Shown here piece after piece: positions 31,625-42,351 of a stretch of DNA of 64,000 nucleotides. The DNA comes from Leishmania mexicana MHOM/GT/2001/U1103. Taxonomy: Eukaryota; Euglenozoa; Kinetoplastea; Trypanosomatida; Trypanosomatidae. The notes under the pieces were generated by a model. It did no database searches. It was not told the DNA's origin and was given only the letters and a program-made list of their open reading frames with translations. The DNA lies in NCBI RefSeq assembly GCF_000234665.1, contig NC_018324.1, positions 243,501 through 307,500 of the forward strand. The letters are read 5' to 3'. The position numbers were made by a program, and so were the translations under genes. Each line of letters starts with the position of its first letter. The first letter of the stretch is position 1.

Positions 31625-33307
31625 ATGGAGCGGGACAAGCCGCCACCAGCTCTACGCTTTGCTCGTCAGTGGACATTGCCTTCCAGTGCGGCGAGCGACG
31701 CGGGTTTCCCTACCCTTGACTATCCCTCGCGACACACGGAGTCTCCCTCGCCAATTAGCCGATCTCAGGTGCCCCTGACGCCATCCCCTGACAGGCCCGG
31801 GCGGCGACAACAGCGGGATGGCTCTCTCGCGCCAGACTCGCCGTCTCCCTTACCACCCTCGGAGCTGTCAGCGCTCACTTCGGGAGGTGCCGGACACCAC
31901 GCCGATGCGTCACCGCAGCAGACGTCGTGCCCTGCGCCAGCGGCTTCGTCCGCAAGGAACGTTGCGGCGCAATGCGTACAGCGGGTGATGTCAGCCAGTG
32001 ATGCGGATGGCAAGTCGTTCTGGCGGCGCCAAGCGCAGCGTCTCGAGGCGACGTGTACCGCACTGGAGGAGGAGCTGAGAACCGTCTACCGCTGCCTCGG
32101 CAAAGACGCCGATGGTATCCCTCGTGTGCTGGAGGCAAGTAGTCATACCTCTTTGATGGCGGTCGGAAGCGTCAACCCTACCTATGAGAAGGTGGTGCAG
32201 GAGCGCGACGTGGCACGGCTGGAGCTGGCGCGAGAAAGGGAAAAGAATTTCCTTCTACGTCACCGCCTGCGGGAGATGGATGCAGAGGTGCATAGACTGC
32301 AAAGCCGGCATGCCCGTGACGAAGGCAAGCAGCGCGTGGGCGATGCATCAAAGCGGACGTTTCCATCTTCTAATTCTGTCTCAAACGTGGGTGTGCTTTC
32401 GAGACACCGCCGCACTTCCAGTCGCTGCTGCTCGAGCTCTCGCTCTTCAGCACAGTTCACACGTGATATGTGGCGTTCGCCCACCTATCGACGCTCTCGC
32501 AGCATCACGCGACCGTACACTTCGTCGTCTGCGAGGCGGGAGGAGTCGCCACGACGAACGTCGGTGTCGGTTACCACATCTTGTGTCCACTACAGCGACG
32601 ACTCTATGGTCACCCTGTCGTCGGCCGCCTCAAGGTCGCCTTTGGCACGTCGTGAAAGTGGCCGTCGTGCCGCCAACACGCCGGCGGCAGCTCCAGCAGC
32701 TTTCAGAAGACCCCACAGGGGTAGCACGCAGTCGCCCCTGAAACCGAGCCGACATGCAGCGGACGCGTACGAAGCGGAGGCGCGCGACTTGCTCACATGG
32801 CTGCTAAGTGCTCGCTCTTCCTCGTCCTCTCCGAGCCGGTGCCAGCCATCCGCGTGGCGGAAAGGCGGTGCTGGGTCACGTGGACCAGAACCTGTGTGTC
32901 ACTCTAACCTTGCGAGTCCATCACGACGCGTGTTCCACACTGGTCTCTTCAGCGCCGCTGTTGCCGTCAGCGAAGGCGAAGAGGAAGGCGGTCGATTGGC
33001 ACGTGGAACGGCGCGAGGAGCGGCGAGGGCTTGCCCAGCGATTCGTGACAGTCGACTGCTGTCGCCTATTCCGCCGCAGCAAGAAAGGGACGCCGTTGAT
33101 GGTGAAAAAGCAAGGGACCACCCCACAGGCGCCGTTCGGTCATTCAGTGCGATGCCATTGGGGATGCGAGCGACGAGGAGCTCCACGGACCCGTCTGGCA
33201 ACGCGCTCTTCAGCAAAGTGACTCCTACGGCGCACGCTGGCGATGGGGAGTGGGTTGCGTGGCAGCCACACGTGTTGGCACCACGGCCACAGTCTGGTGG
33301 TGCGTAG
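31625..33307 (+). CDS. Ser/Arg-rich coiled-coil protein, unknown function
   Basis: The frame encodes 560 residues. The first about 120 are Ser/Pro-rich. Residues about 130-235 form a heptad-like coiled coil in two parts (RLEATCTALEEELRTVY, and VVQERDVARLELAREREK). The remaining about 320 residues are low-complexity, dominated by Ser and Arg, with RS-like patches near 260-300 and 350-400. Conserved-looking islands such as ARDLLTWLLSARS near residue 385 interrupt it. I recognise no enzyme or named domain. Coiled coil plus basic Ser-rich tail is common among kinetoplastid cytoskeleton and basal-body proteins, but that is only a suggestion. Confidence 0.8.
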   Translation: MERDKPPPALRFARQWTLPSSAASDAGFPTLDYPSRHTESPSPISRSQVPLTPSPDRPGRRQQRDGSLAPDSPSPLPPSELSALTSGGAGHHADASPQQTSCPAPAASSARNVAAQCVQRVMSASDADGKSFWRRQAQRLEATCTALEEELRTVYRCLGKDADGIPRVLEASSHTSLMAVGSVNPTYEKVVQERDVARLELAREREKNFLLRHRLREMDAEVHRLQSRHARDEGKQRVGDASKRTFPSSNSVSNVGVLSRHRRTSSRCCSSSRSSAQFTRDMWRSPTYRRSRSITRPYTSSSARREESPRRTSVSVTTSCVHYSDDSMVTLSSAASRSPLARRESGRRAANTPAAAPAAFRRPHRGSTQSPLKPSRHAADAYEAEARDLLTWLLSARSSSSSPSRCQPSAWRKGGAGSRGPEPVCHSNLASPSRRVFHTGLFSAAVAVSEGEEEGGRLARGTARGAARACPAIRDSRLLSPIPPQQERDAVDGEKARDHPTGAVRSFSAMPLGMRATRSSTDPSGNALFSKVTPTAHAGDGEWVAWQPHVLAPRPQSGGA

Positions 33308-33930
33308 AAAGTGACGGCGCTTCTCTTTTTTTTCACGTGCATTCCATCGCCATCGTGCTTTTTCTTCTGTCCATTGGCGCTCAGTGAAGGACCGGCGCGT
33401 TTGCCCCATGTGAGCGGCGGGCAGTTGACGCTTTTTCCGTGTGTCCGTGGTGGTGGTAGTGGTGCTGCCGCTGCTGCGCGTGCGCATGATGCATGAGTCA
33501 CAGGGGCAAAGGAAAAGGCACGAAAGAAGCGGCGCAATCGTGCATTGGCAGTGCGTCGGGGACCATCAGCAGAAGTGACGCCATCGACGGCCCACATGTC
33601 CCACAGGGAAGTCGACGAGAATCGAGACCCTTGGCGACTACTGAATGTCGAAGTGCGCAGTTGCGTTCACGCAGAGGTGAGGCTGTGTGTGAGATTGCCG
33701 CTTGACGAGCCTCACCAAGGCTGCTGAAGTCGAGGTTCGTGCCGGAAGAAAAAAAAGAGGAAAGCCGTCGTGATGCACGCCCCACTGGAAGACTGGGAGA
33801 CGGATACGGTGTGCGTGTGTGTGTGTGTTTATGTGACTGCCTATGTAGATTCTTTCCTCCCTTAGCCGGCGCTGACCTTTGTGCAAGTGCGTGGCGTCGC
33901 ACTTCACTCCTCCGCCAACGACTCAGCGCG
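33308..33930. other. intergenic region, no gene seen
   Basis: Short spacer of mixed composition with a GTG repeat near 33450 and a TG repeat near 33815. No coding signal. Confidence 0.6.
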
Positions 33931-33952
33931 CTGTGTCTTCTCTTTCTTTCAG
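33931..33952 (+). promoter_or_regulatory. candidate trans-splice acceptor of the TFIIH p52 gene
   Basis: CTGTGTCTTCTCTTTCTTTC is followed directly by AG at 33951-33952, a classical acceptor. It lies 226 bases upstream of the chosen ATG. A second tract ends in AG near 34112. The frame is also open upstream of the ATG, but that part would be cut by or lie before the acceptor. Confidence 0.6.
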
Positions 33953-34177
33953 CTTGACCTTGTCCGCTTCTCCGACGCACACGCTTCTCTTTCTTCGCTC
34001 TGCACTGGGGTGCACCAACCACAGCTCGCGAAGTGGGAGTCGAAGGCGTCAGGCGCCGTGCCGTCTTTTCGAAGGCCTCCCTCTCCTCACTTCCCCACCA
34101 CCCCCACCATAGGTACAGGTGCTCACACTGCCTTTAGTAAAGAGCGCGCAGAGGCTCTCACGGTGATCAGGGGCGAC

Positions 34178-35857
34178 ATGTCCTCGAGCTCTTCGGCATT
34201 GGACGTGCCGCTTGTAGAAGTCATCTGCAGCTATCCAACCCGCGAGGTGCTATGCGCCGAGTGTCCCGCACTGCTGCTGCTCGTCTACCAGCACGTTGTA
34301 GCGGAGCTGCAGGCGGGGCGACGCGCTGTGGACGTGTTCCGTGGCACCTCTCGACAGGACCATCTGAGCGAACTGCTCGCTGTGCGCTCCTTGTCGAAGC
34401 TGTTTGAGCGTCTTTACCCGCTGTCACAGTCTTGCAGCCTCGATGAGAGCACTGCGGGCTCGCAGTTCTGGGGGCAGGTACGGGTGACGTTGGAGGCCGC
34501 GTGGGCCCCGCCGCACGACGCCAAGGCGCGTGCCCTTCTTACGCAGGTACGCGGCCAGCCGCGGTTCCACTTTTGCGGGCCGCACGACGCCGAGACACCC
34601 GGGGAGGGCTACCCACTGCACCCCGTATCCCTGGAGCGGGCCTTGGCAGCAAGCAAGCGCTTTCTCCGCACTGCGATGACCTGCGCACTGGACGGGTCAA
34701 CGGATGCCCTGGCGGGGCGGCAACCGGAACTGCGCGCGGTGCTGCAGCTGGCCCACCTGGTTCCCGATACTCCGTCGACGGGAGCACCTCCGAAGAAAGG
34801 AGTCACGCCGGAGGGGATCAGCTTCTGCATGGTGTCGCTGCAGCAGCGGTGGTGGGTGCTGGTGAACGCGGCGCTGGAGCGCGTTCTGCTGCTCACTCGC
34901 GCTGTCGTGAACAGGAACGGTAGCACGAGCGCCAGCAGCGGCGTCACAAAGCCGCTTCTGTGGCAGCTGCTGGCTGTGCTGTCGGTGCTAGACACTGCGC
35001 ACTACGTCTTCGCCTTCCCAGAGAGGGAGCAGGATCTCGCGGCTCACCATCTTCTCGCACGGCTGTCCGAGGTCGGTCTGGTGTACCCCTTACTCAGCAA
35101 CGACCGCAAGTGCTTTGTCTTGAGTCCTGACTTCCTGCACGCCATTCACTGGCACGCGAGTGCGCCGCTCTCCCTCACCTTCAACCATCACCTCGTGCGA
35201 AGCGTTAGCGGTGCCGGCGTCGGCGACATACGGCGCGAGGACACCGACACCATCATCACCGAAACGAACTTCCGTCTGTACGCCTACACCGACGATGCCG
35301 ACCTGCTCAACATTTTGAACCAGTTCGCGGAGCTGGAGGAGATTGTGAACGGGAATCTCCACTGCTACCGGGTGACGCGGGACAGCTTTGCTGCCGCGAT
35401 GCGCAAGGGCATTACTGCCGCGCAGGTGCTACGCTTTCTTTCGCTGCGAGCGCACCCCAGCATGCTTCGCCGGCACGGGGAGCGGGAGGAGAGCGGTGAC
35501 ACGGCAGCGCCATCATCCGCTGGCGGGGTCTCCTCTTCCTTGACTTTTTCAGCGCCCCATCGTCGCGGGGCGGTTCCGGGTACGTGTGGGGGCACCACCG
35601 CCATTGATGCGGTGTCGACGATTGTGGTTCCGCAGTCCTTCTGCGACCAAATGCGCATGTGGGAGAGCGAGTGTCACCGCGTGGTGTTTGAGCACCACGT
35701 TGTCCTGCTACGCCACATGTCAATGGAGCAGCAGAAGGCGGTGACAGCGTATTTGGCCGATGCGGGGGAGGTCGATGCCATTGTGCACGCCGAGCGCGGC
35801 TACATGGTGATTCGTGAGGAGGTTTTCGAGCGCCTTGTCGCACCACTTCTGGGGTGA
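34178..35857 (+). CDS. TFIIH basal transcription factor subunit p52/Tfb2
   Basis: This 559-residue protein matches the plan of the TFIIH core subunit called p52 (TFB2, GTF2H4). That subunit anchors and stimulates the XPB helicase and binds the small subunit p8/Tfb5 in transcription initiation and nucleotide excision repair. Diagnostic blocks are an N-terminal YPTREVLCAECPAL helical region, AHYVFAFPER near 274, a winged-helix-like region ending ETNFRLYAYT (from residue 362), and GITAAQVLRFLSLRAHP (from residue 411). The C-terminal block, about 488-559, starts CDQMRMWESECHR, which corresponds to the p8-binding domain. An inserted Ser/Gly/Ala linker lies at about 440-480. The ATG at 34178 was chosen because upstream codons are low-complexity and lie around the splice acceptors. 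In trypanosomatids TFIIH serves the spliced-leader RNA promoter. The family call rests on remembered motifs but is consistent along the whole length. Confidence 0.9.
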   Translation: MSSSSSALDVPLVEVICSYPTREVLCAECPALLLLVYQHVVAELQAGRRAVDVFRGTSRQDHLSELLAVRSLSKLFERLYPLSQSCSLDESTAGSQFWGQVRVTLEAAWAPPHDAKARALLTQVRGQPRFHFCGPHDAETPGEGYPLHPVSLERALAASKRFLRTAMTCALDGSTDALAGRQPELRAVLQLAHLVPDTPSTGAPPKKGVTPEGISFCMVSLQQRWWVLVNAALERVLLLTRAVVNRNGSTSASSGVTKPLLWQLLAVLSVLDTAHYVFAFPEREQDLAAHHLLARLSEVGLVYPLLSNDRKCFVLSPDFLHAIHWHASAPLSLTFNHHLVRSVSGAGVGDIRREDTDTIITETNFRLYAYTDDADLLNILNQFAELEEIVNGNLHCYRVTRDSFAAAMRKGITAAQVLRFLSLRAHPSMLRRHGEREESGDTAAPSSAGGVSSSLTFSAPHRRGAVPGTCGGTTAIDAVSTIVVPQSFCDQMRMWESECHRVVFEHHVVLLRHMSMEQQKAVTAYLADAGEVDAIVHAERGYMVIREEVFERLVAPLLG

Positions 35858-36621
35858 GCCGGGCAGTGATGGTGGAGATAGAGGAAACCGCCGCCTCTGC
35901 AGCTGTAAGCGTGCTATCTTCTCCCTATCCTCTACCCTTTTGGTTGCCGGTGCAGAGGACGACACTGCCTCTTCCCTTCCCCTCCCCTCCCCTCCCTCAC
36001 ACACACACACACACACATATAAAAAAATCGGACAGAGGATTTTCGCCGCTCGTTCATTGAGTGGCGGCAGCCAGCCATGTTCTGCGATGCGTTTGACTTG
36101 CGCACCAAGCTCCGACCGCCGCGCGCGGTGCTTCCCTGCTTGCTCCCTCTTCCCTTTTTTTGCTCTCGATGTGGGGTTGCGGTGCGGGACGCACGTGGGG
36201 CGCCAGATGCCGCTCTTCCTGTGCCGCGTAAGTTCACTGGCACTGTCTTACCCTTTTCCATCCGTTTTTCTCTGTTTTACCTGACACCTCACGCTCTGAA
36301 AACACACGCAAACACACACGAATGCTCGAACCTTCGCTGTCGTACCCCTTTCCCCCATACCGCCATCTTTGCAGAGGTGGGTGGCACAGCCGACCCACGC
36401 TCTGTGGCTTCGTGATTGTCGTAATCCGACCCGTTGAAACACCGGCGCACTAAACAGGGGTGTGTCTCTGCAACGTGCGCACGCTCACGCCCCTGTTCAT
36501 AAGACGAGGTCGCTGTGCACCAGCAGGCGCCCGTTGGCCTGCTTCTCAACTTCTAAAAGAACAACAAAAAAAGAACACCGCACAGGCACGCACGCACGAA
36601 GCTCGCTGGAACTCTGTGCCG
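35858..36621. other. intergenic region, no gene seen
   Basis: Holds a CA microsatellite at 35998-36018 and several pyrimidine tracts. No coding signal or RNA gene. Confidence 0.6.
35998..36018 (+). repeat. (CA)n microsatellite
   Basis: Uninterrupted CA dinucleotides about 140 bases after the TFIIH p52 stop codon, following a C-rich tract. Confidence 0.85.
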
Positions 36622-36666
36622 TGTTTATCCTTCTCCTCCCCCCTTTCGCTTCTGTTGACCACCGAG
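36622..36666 (+). promoter_or_regulatory. candidate trans-splice acceptor of the 36707 gene
   Basis: A pyrimidine tract (TTTATCCTTCTCCTCCCCCC and onward) is followed by AG at 36665-36666, 41 bases before the ATG. Confidence 0.55.
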
Positions 36667-36706
36667 GGTGTTTTGATACACGCTGAGCAACTTCGCGTTC
36701 AGCGAG

Positions 36707-38086
36707 ATGATGCGACGAGGAGCCCCCGAGTGGTTCACACAGGGCAAAGCACGTGAACGGTTTCACAGGTACTGGCCGTGGGCTCTCAGCTCCATCTGCG
36801 CCGGCCTTTATCTCTACAACGGCGAGCCGTTCGAAGACGCCGCCGGTGCCATCGTGACAAAAATTCGGCGACCACTGCTCAAGACGATGGAGTGGGTGGA
36901 GTTGCACGATGTGGATCCAGAGACGATGTCGTTGGAGCTGCCGCCGGACATGCTCTTTGGCCCGCTTGAGTTCCCGAAGCAGATGCGCTTCCTTCTAGCG
37001 GCACTCATGGCCGACAACGAGCTCGCTGACGGCTACCTGGCGCGAGTGATCATTGATCGCATGGATTTGTCCTTGGACCCGCCAATTCTGTCGGAGGGCG
37101 ACTTCCTCGCAGCCGGCGGCAAGGAGCTTCTCGACTTTAGCGTGGAGGACTTCACCGGTACGAAAAGCCGCGCCAAACGCAAGCACATCTTTTTCCAGCC
37201 TGACCAGTTCCTTCAATTGATCAACATCATCGCCGCCTACCCGTCACTGACGGAGTACTTTGTGAACGAGAAAGACGGCGTGGAGCTGGTCTTTCAGGCC
37301 TATCGGCATAGTAAGAACCCCTACGCCCGCGTGATGGCGATGCGGTCGCTGACATTGTTCTCATTCACCCAAGCCATCGACGGCACGGTGGAGCGGCGCA
37401 TCTTGCAAAGTAACGGCGTGAAGACTATCGTGGACGCGTACAAGCAGAGCACCGGTGACCCGACCGAGACGCGCTTCCCCACGTTGCTCCTCTCCTCCAT
37501 CATGCGCCACTACCCCAAGGAGGGCGGCAAGGAGTTCATTGACGCTGATGGCGTCGAGGCGGTCGTGAACAATCTCAACATTGCCCGTTACAAGGGCATT
37601 CCGCAGCACATCCGCGTCCTCCACGACGCCCAGCGCCTCCCCAAGCAGTCGATCGGCAAAAAGTCGGTGGATGCGCGACTGGAGGAGGCGGACTTCTTGG
37701 GCGTTGCGATGGGTCTGCTGGACACCTTTCCTGAGTTCTACGAGGCGACAGGCGACCTTCTAAAGCTGCTGACGAGCGTGGCACCAGCGCACGCCGGCCC
37801 GCTAGAGCTGCTCGAGTACCGGGCCATGCCGATCCTCTCCAAGTACTACGTGAAGTGGTGCGAGGACCAAAGCTTTCAGACGGACGGCACTCGAACACTG
37901 GTGGCGAAGCTGTTCGAGCTGATGCTGAATGACAAGATGTGCCAGCGGTGCTACGACCCATCTGTGGCGTCGTATGAACTGCTCGAGTGCCTCAAGACCG
38001 CCAAGCTGGCCGTCAAGGATGAGCAAGAAAAGCGAGTGACACGATTTCCAGATCCACAACAGCAGCCGGCGAGCGCCGCTGCGTAG
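36707..38086 (+). CDS. ARM-like helical protein with N-terminal hydrophobic segment
   Basis: The frame encodes 459 residues and opens with two consecutive ATGs. Residues about 22-38 (YWPWALSSICAGLYLY) are hydrophobic and preceded by Arg/Lys-rich sequence, which suggests an N-terminal membrane anchor or mitochondrial targeting segment. Residues about 160-330 are regular alpha-helical repeats of armadillo/HEAT character (LINIIAAYPSLTEYFV, then ARVMAMRSLTLFSF, then FPTLLLSSIMRHY). The fold continues to about 440 before an Ala/Gln/Pro-rich tail. Unlike its neighbours it has almost no low-complexity sequence, which suggests strong conservation. I do not recognise the specific family. A membrane-anchored scaffolding protein, perhaps mitochondrial, is the best guess. 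Confidence 0.88.
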   Translation: MMRRGAPEWFTQGKARERFHRYWPWALSSICAGLYLYNGEPFEDAAGAIVTKIRRPLLKTMEWVELHDVDPETMSLELPPDMLFGPLEFPKQMRFLLAALMADNELADGYLARVIIDRMDLSLDPPILSEGDFLAAGGKELLDFSVEDFTGTKSRAKRKHIFFQPDQFLQLINIIAAYPSLTEYFVNEKDGVELVFQAYRHSKNPYARVMAMRSLTLFSFTQAIDGTVERRILQSNGVKTIVDAYKQSTGDPTETRFPTLLLSSIMRHYPKEGGKEFIDADGVEAVVNNLNIARYKGIPQHIRVLHDAQRLPKQSIGKKSVDARLEEADFLGVAMGLLDTFPEFYEATGDLLKLLTSVAPAHAGPLELLEYRAMPILSKYYVKWCEDQSFQTDGTRTLVAKLFELMLNDKMCQRCYDPSVASYELLECLKTAKLAVKDEQEKRVTRFPDPQQQPASAAA

Positions 38087-38914
38087 CACGTGTCCTTTCC
38101 AGGCATGCATGCAGGCACGTTGGCCGGCGCGTGTGCGTTTTTTTTTACGGGGCAAAAAAAACAAGGAAACATGAACTCATCGCCAGCACATACCATGCAC
38201 AACATCCGCACAGGCATACGCTCTTGTCATCGCTTAACACTCCTCAAGCGTCCTTCACAGTTCTCCTCCTCCCACATCTATCTATATATCTCTATAAGCG
38301 GCAGGTTGTGCGTTGGTGTACCCTCCCCCCTCCCCCTTCACACTCAGCAACGTCGTTCTGTGGAGCTGGAGAGGGCGACACCCCACGAAGGAGTGGTGCA
38401 AAAAAAAATCTGAAGCGATTCTGGAAAGGGGACATCGTCCTTGTCGACCCGCGTTGCGCACTTACTGAGAGCTCCGGGTAACCTCGTCTGCTGTGCTAAG
38501 GGGGACACCTCCTCATCAAGTACGATGTCCACCAATGGCCCCTCTCTCTTCTGCCCTGCCACGTAGCTAAGAGGGGAGGGGGTCGGACGGGCTCAGTGTC
38601 TCTGGTTCCCATGCACTCACCTGGCGTGTGTGTGTGCGCGCGTCGGTTTGCTGTGTGCTTGTGCGTATCTGTTTGCTTGTTTTGCCCACTCTTCCCCCTC
38701 TCCTCTCCTTTCTCCTCTCTCCCTCTCCTTCGTTCGCTCTCCATCCGCGGATGCGATGTGTCGCCCCGAGCGCGTGTACCTCAACGGTGTTGTTGGGTCT
38801 GGATGCGTATGAGTGAATTCGTGTCTGGTTAATGTTCCATGTCTGCGTGACCGCACTGTGCGTAGCCAACTTAGAGAGGCTGCGCCCTCCATAATCGACT
38901 GAGCGCACCCACGA
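38087..38914. other. intergenic region, no gene seen
   Basis: Mixed A/C-rich then T/C-rich spacer with a CTATATAT patch near 38277-38297. No coding signal. Confidence 0.6.
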
Positions 38915-38974
38915 TTGACCGTTTTTCTTTTGTTTTGTCATCTGCACCACTGCTATCACTGCCACAAAAAAAAG
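38915..38974 (+). promoter_or_regulatory. candidate trans-splice acceptor of the ARL13-like gene
   Basis: A T-rich tract (GTTTTTCTTTTGTTTTGTC) is followed after about 40 bases by AG at 38973-38974, 143 bases upstream of the ATG. Other AGs lie closer to the start. Confidence 0.4.
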
Positions 38975-39116
38975 AGGAAGCGAGACGCGCACGTGCTTCC
39001 TTGGCGCGATCCCACGCCTGCCTCGCGTGCGTGTGTGTGTGTGTGCCGCACCTTTGCTTGACAGCACGAAACTCAACGCCATAGACACCTTTCCTTACAC
39101 GCGCGCGTCGGCAATC

Positions 39117-40022
39117 ATGTCGAAAGACGACGCGAGTATTGCTTATGCCAAGAGGCACAACATCCACCATCTGTTCGAGCTCATGGCGACCAAGGTGCTG
39201 CTGAACCGTCCCGAGAACCCCTTTGCGTACCTTCGCAACCTCCTCAAGGACGTGGAGGAGTCCGAGAAGAACAGGGTCCCGTACGATCCCACCCAGGTCC
39301 ACTTCAACAATGACGTTAGTGCCGCAGCACCGCCGGCGGGAGACAGCGGCGGCAGTGGCGCGGCGGCTCCAGCAGCGACGCCGACCTCCGCGAAGAAGGA
39401 AAAAAGAACGGTGACGCTAGCCACCTTTGGTCTCGACCAGGCGGGCAAGACGTGCGCCCTTTCCGTTCTGGAGAGCGGCGAGGCGGACACGAAGTACACC
39501 CCGACCATCGGGTTTTCCCCGATCAAGTTCCCGCTGGACGACTACAACTTGTGCGTCTTTGACCTCGGCGGGGCCGCCAACTTCCGCGGCATTTGGGTGC
39601 ACTACTACCACGACTGCTTCGGTATTGTGTACGTCATCGACTCGGCGGCCAGCGATGAGCGGGTGGCCGAGTCGCTCAAGGTGCTGCACGAGACGCTCCA
39701 GCACCCGTACGTGAAAGGGAAGCCACTCTTGGTGCTGGCAAACAAGAAGGACTTGCCGGAGAGCCGCGGAGTGGGAGTGGTCCCCCAGGGCTTTCTCGAG
39801 GAAGCGATGGGAGAACCCACCGCGCCGCACCGCGTGCTAGCGACGTGTGCCATAGAAGATGACCCGACCTTGGTGGAAGGTATTGAGTGGCTGCTGGAGG
39901 TTGTGTCGAAGGAGTACGACGCACTAGTGAAGCGGGTGGCGAAGGACAGCGACGAGGTGAAGAACGAAAAGGCTCGCCAACGGGCTGCCAGGCTGGCCGA
40001 AATTCGCGGCGAGAACAAGTGA
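39117..40022 (+). CDS. ARL13: ARL13-like small GTPase with RIIa-type docking domain
   Basis: This 301-residue protein is an Arf-family GTPase of the ARL13 type, which in cilia and flagella acts at the axoneme or ciliary membrane as an exchange factor for ARL3. Residues about 8-46 (HHLFELMATKVLLNRPENPF) match the RIIa/DPY-30-type dimerisation-docking pattern. A low-complexity linker of Ala/Gly/Pro follows. The GTPase domain starts at about 97: P-loop GLDQAGKT (105-112), switch I Thr in YTPTIGF (Thr130), switch II DLGGAANFRGIW (from 149), NKKD (209-212) and ATCAIED as the G5 region. The usual Gln after DxGG is Ala153, so intrinsic hydrolysis should be weak; ARL13B also lacks it. The tail is short and charged, much shorter than in animal ARL13B. 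No N-terminal Gly for myristoylation is present. An N-terminal docking domain is the trypanosome version of this protein. Confidence 0.87.
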   Translation: MSKDDASIAYAKRHNIHHLFELMATKVLLNRPENPFAYLRNLLKDVEESEKNRVPYDPTQVHFNNDVSAAAPPAGDSGGSGAAAPAATPTSAKKEKRTVTLATFGLDQAGKTCALSVLESGEADTKYTPTIGFSPIKFPLDDYNLCVFDLGGAANFRGIWVHYYHDCFGIVYVIDSAASDERVAESLKVLHETLQHPYVKGKPLLVLANKKDLPESRGVGVVPQGFLEEAMGEPTAPHRVLATCAIEDDPTLVEGIEWLLEVVSKEYDALVKRVAKDSDEVKNEKARQRAARLAEIRGENK

Positions 40023-42351
40023 CGAAGACCCGGGCCCGGGAAATGGCTCTACGGTGGTCTTCCCGAGACCTGCTGCTGACTCTTTGCCGTCGTCACCGTT
40101 GGTTCTTGCCTGGCTTCGCTGCACGAACCATGGAGGCAGCGTGCTTCCATCTTTGGCTCCATGCTTGGGTCCGTCTGTGTATGCGTGTCTCTTTGCACAT
40201 CCCGATGTTTCACGGTTAACGATAGATCTGTACGAGTGCGAGCGTTGCTTGGGCCTGGTCGCCTTTTTTTCGTTGTTTGTGTGTCGGTGTTGTTGTCCTG
40301 CTCCCTCTTCCCCGCTGGGTGGAATGAGGGTTTCCTTGTTATCCCTGATTTATCACGTAGAATACCCGTGACAGCGGCAGGTGCGCGATTGTTGTTTACT
40401 AACCGTTCTCCTGCATAGCCGTAGTGTCTCCCCATTCCCGAGACGTCCTCGTCCAGCCTGTGTGAGGTACCCTTCCCGCTACTGTCGCAGCTCAAGGGAT
40501 GGCAACGAGGGCATGGGTGCCTCTTCCCTCAAAGAGGTGCGCGGCTGCACTTGCCTTTCCCCTTCCATTTGTCGGCAAACCGGACGCCTTTTGGAGTCTG
40601 CCTGCGCCCCACTCATGCAACGGGGGGGGGGCTCTACGGGGAGAGGTCCAGGTGACATGAAAGACATGCGGAGACCAGCGGGATTTTTCAACCAAAGAAA
40701 AGCGAAGGGAAAAAGGAAGAAGGGGGATTCTCGCATTGCGACTCTAAATGTGTTTTCTCTGTGTGTGTGTGTCTCCCTTTTCTTTTTTTGCCTCCTGTCT
40801 TACCTTGCAAGCTCAACACCTGTCAAAATCCTCGTGGATCGTGCGGCCGTCGCTCTCACTTCCCTGCCCCACCCCCTTCCCTCCTTCAACCCTCTCTTTT
40901 GCTTCCTCCCGTGTCGTGTGCAACTCTCATCGCCGCTTCCCCGCCCCCTCCCGACGCCGTGGATAACAGGGCAGGAACGCTGCATGTGAACGTCGTGCTC
41001 CAATCCACTACACACATACACATACAACACCCCCCCCCCCCCACGCGCACCTTAGGTGCGAGTACAGGCGCCCCGTGCACACTCGCGCACACCAGCAGGC
41101 AAGCACCGGGGCCGCCGCACTCTCTCGATATACATAGAGAGAAGGAGTGCGTCTTTTACGTAGCAACAGGTAGGGTGCTTCTACAGCCGTCGGCGCAAAT
41201 TCTTTAAAGGTGAATCCGTTGTAAGAAGAGAGGAGGAGTGTAGGGACACAACGAACAGGATCAGTTGTGTGTGCCGTTGTCCACAGGCGGCATCGAATGC
41301 GCAAAGACGGATAGAGGGAAGGGAAGTTCGACGCACAAGCACGCACAGGACACAGGAGCTTCCACGAAGCGAAGCAAAGACGAACCGCAGATACAAAGTC
41401 GCTAGTGGGGGAAGCGGCACACTGAGGCCGGAGAGTCTACTGTCACCATCATTTCATTATTTGACGGACATAGCGCCCCCACACCCGCCTCCTCTGGTCC
41501 TCCTCCTCTTTTTTGTAATTATTTTTTTCTTTTGTGATGCGTGTGTGTGTGTCTTGCCGCCTTTCTCATTTTCGTGTTATTCTTGTTTCGCCCCTAGCAA
41601 TCTGCTCGTCTTTTCTTTTGCCGCGATCATCTCGCTGCATCCCTCTCCACAGATCGGCTCGCCGACTTTAGCATCGCCGCCACCGTTACTCTTTCCCTAT
41701 CTCTACCCCCCGTCGCCGCGCATCCAGAAACTGTGGAGTCATCCGTTATACACGAACACACACACACAAATACACGCGCGCTGACCCACACCCGCCTACC
41801 CACCCCCTCCCTCTCTCCCCCCATCACACAGAAGCCGGCACTCTACGTGGATCTAGTGGGCACGCTGTCCTGAACCTGTCACTCCTTCCTTGTTTGTTTG
41901 TTTCGTTTCTTACTATTCTGTGAGTTCTCTCTTGGTGTTCCTGTCTGCACCCTTTTTTCTCTCTTGTGTCGTTGTAGTTATTTTGGTTTCGTGGTCGAAC
42001 ATATCCGCCGCGTCACCAGCGCGGGCCACTGACTGCGCTGCCGCGCCCTTCCATGATTGCGGCCTGCGCAGCGCACCATTGCCAGGCGCAGTCCCGCGTG
42101 GATGCTCAGACGTCGTGCATGTGGTCTACTCCATTTGTACGCTGTTGCGTTTTTCGTGTTATTAAACCACTCTTGTCTCCCTTCACCCCCACAGCCTCAT
42201 TCACTCCTGTTTTGACGGCGGCGACCTCATAGACGCACGCACTCTTGTTTGTCTTTTTTTCTTTCTCCGCTCCGCTCACACGTGCGCGAAAAAAAGGCAG
42301 AGGGAGGCAGGGGTGCACAGTCAGCCTTTGCCGTAGCCCATACCCGTTCTC
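40023..42351. other. intergenic region, no gene seen
   Basis: A 2.3-kb T/C-rich spacer with a C run at 41029-41042, a CA repeat near 41755-41770 and a G run at 40621-40630. No coding-like frame and no RNA gene recognised. Confidence 0.55.
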
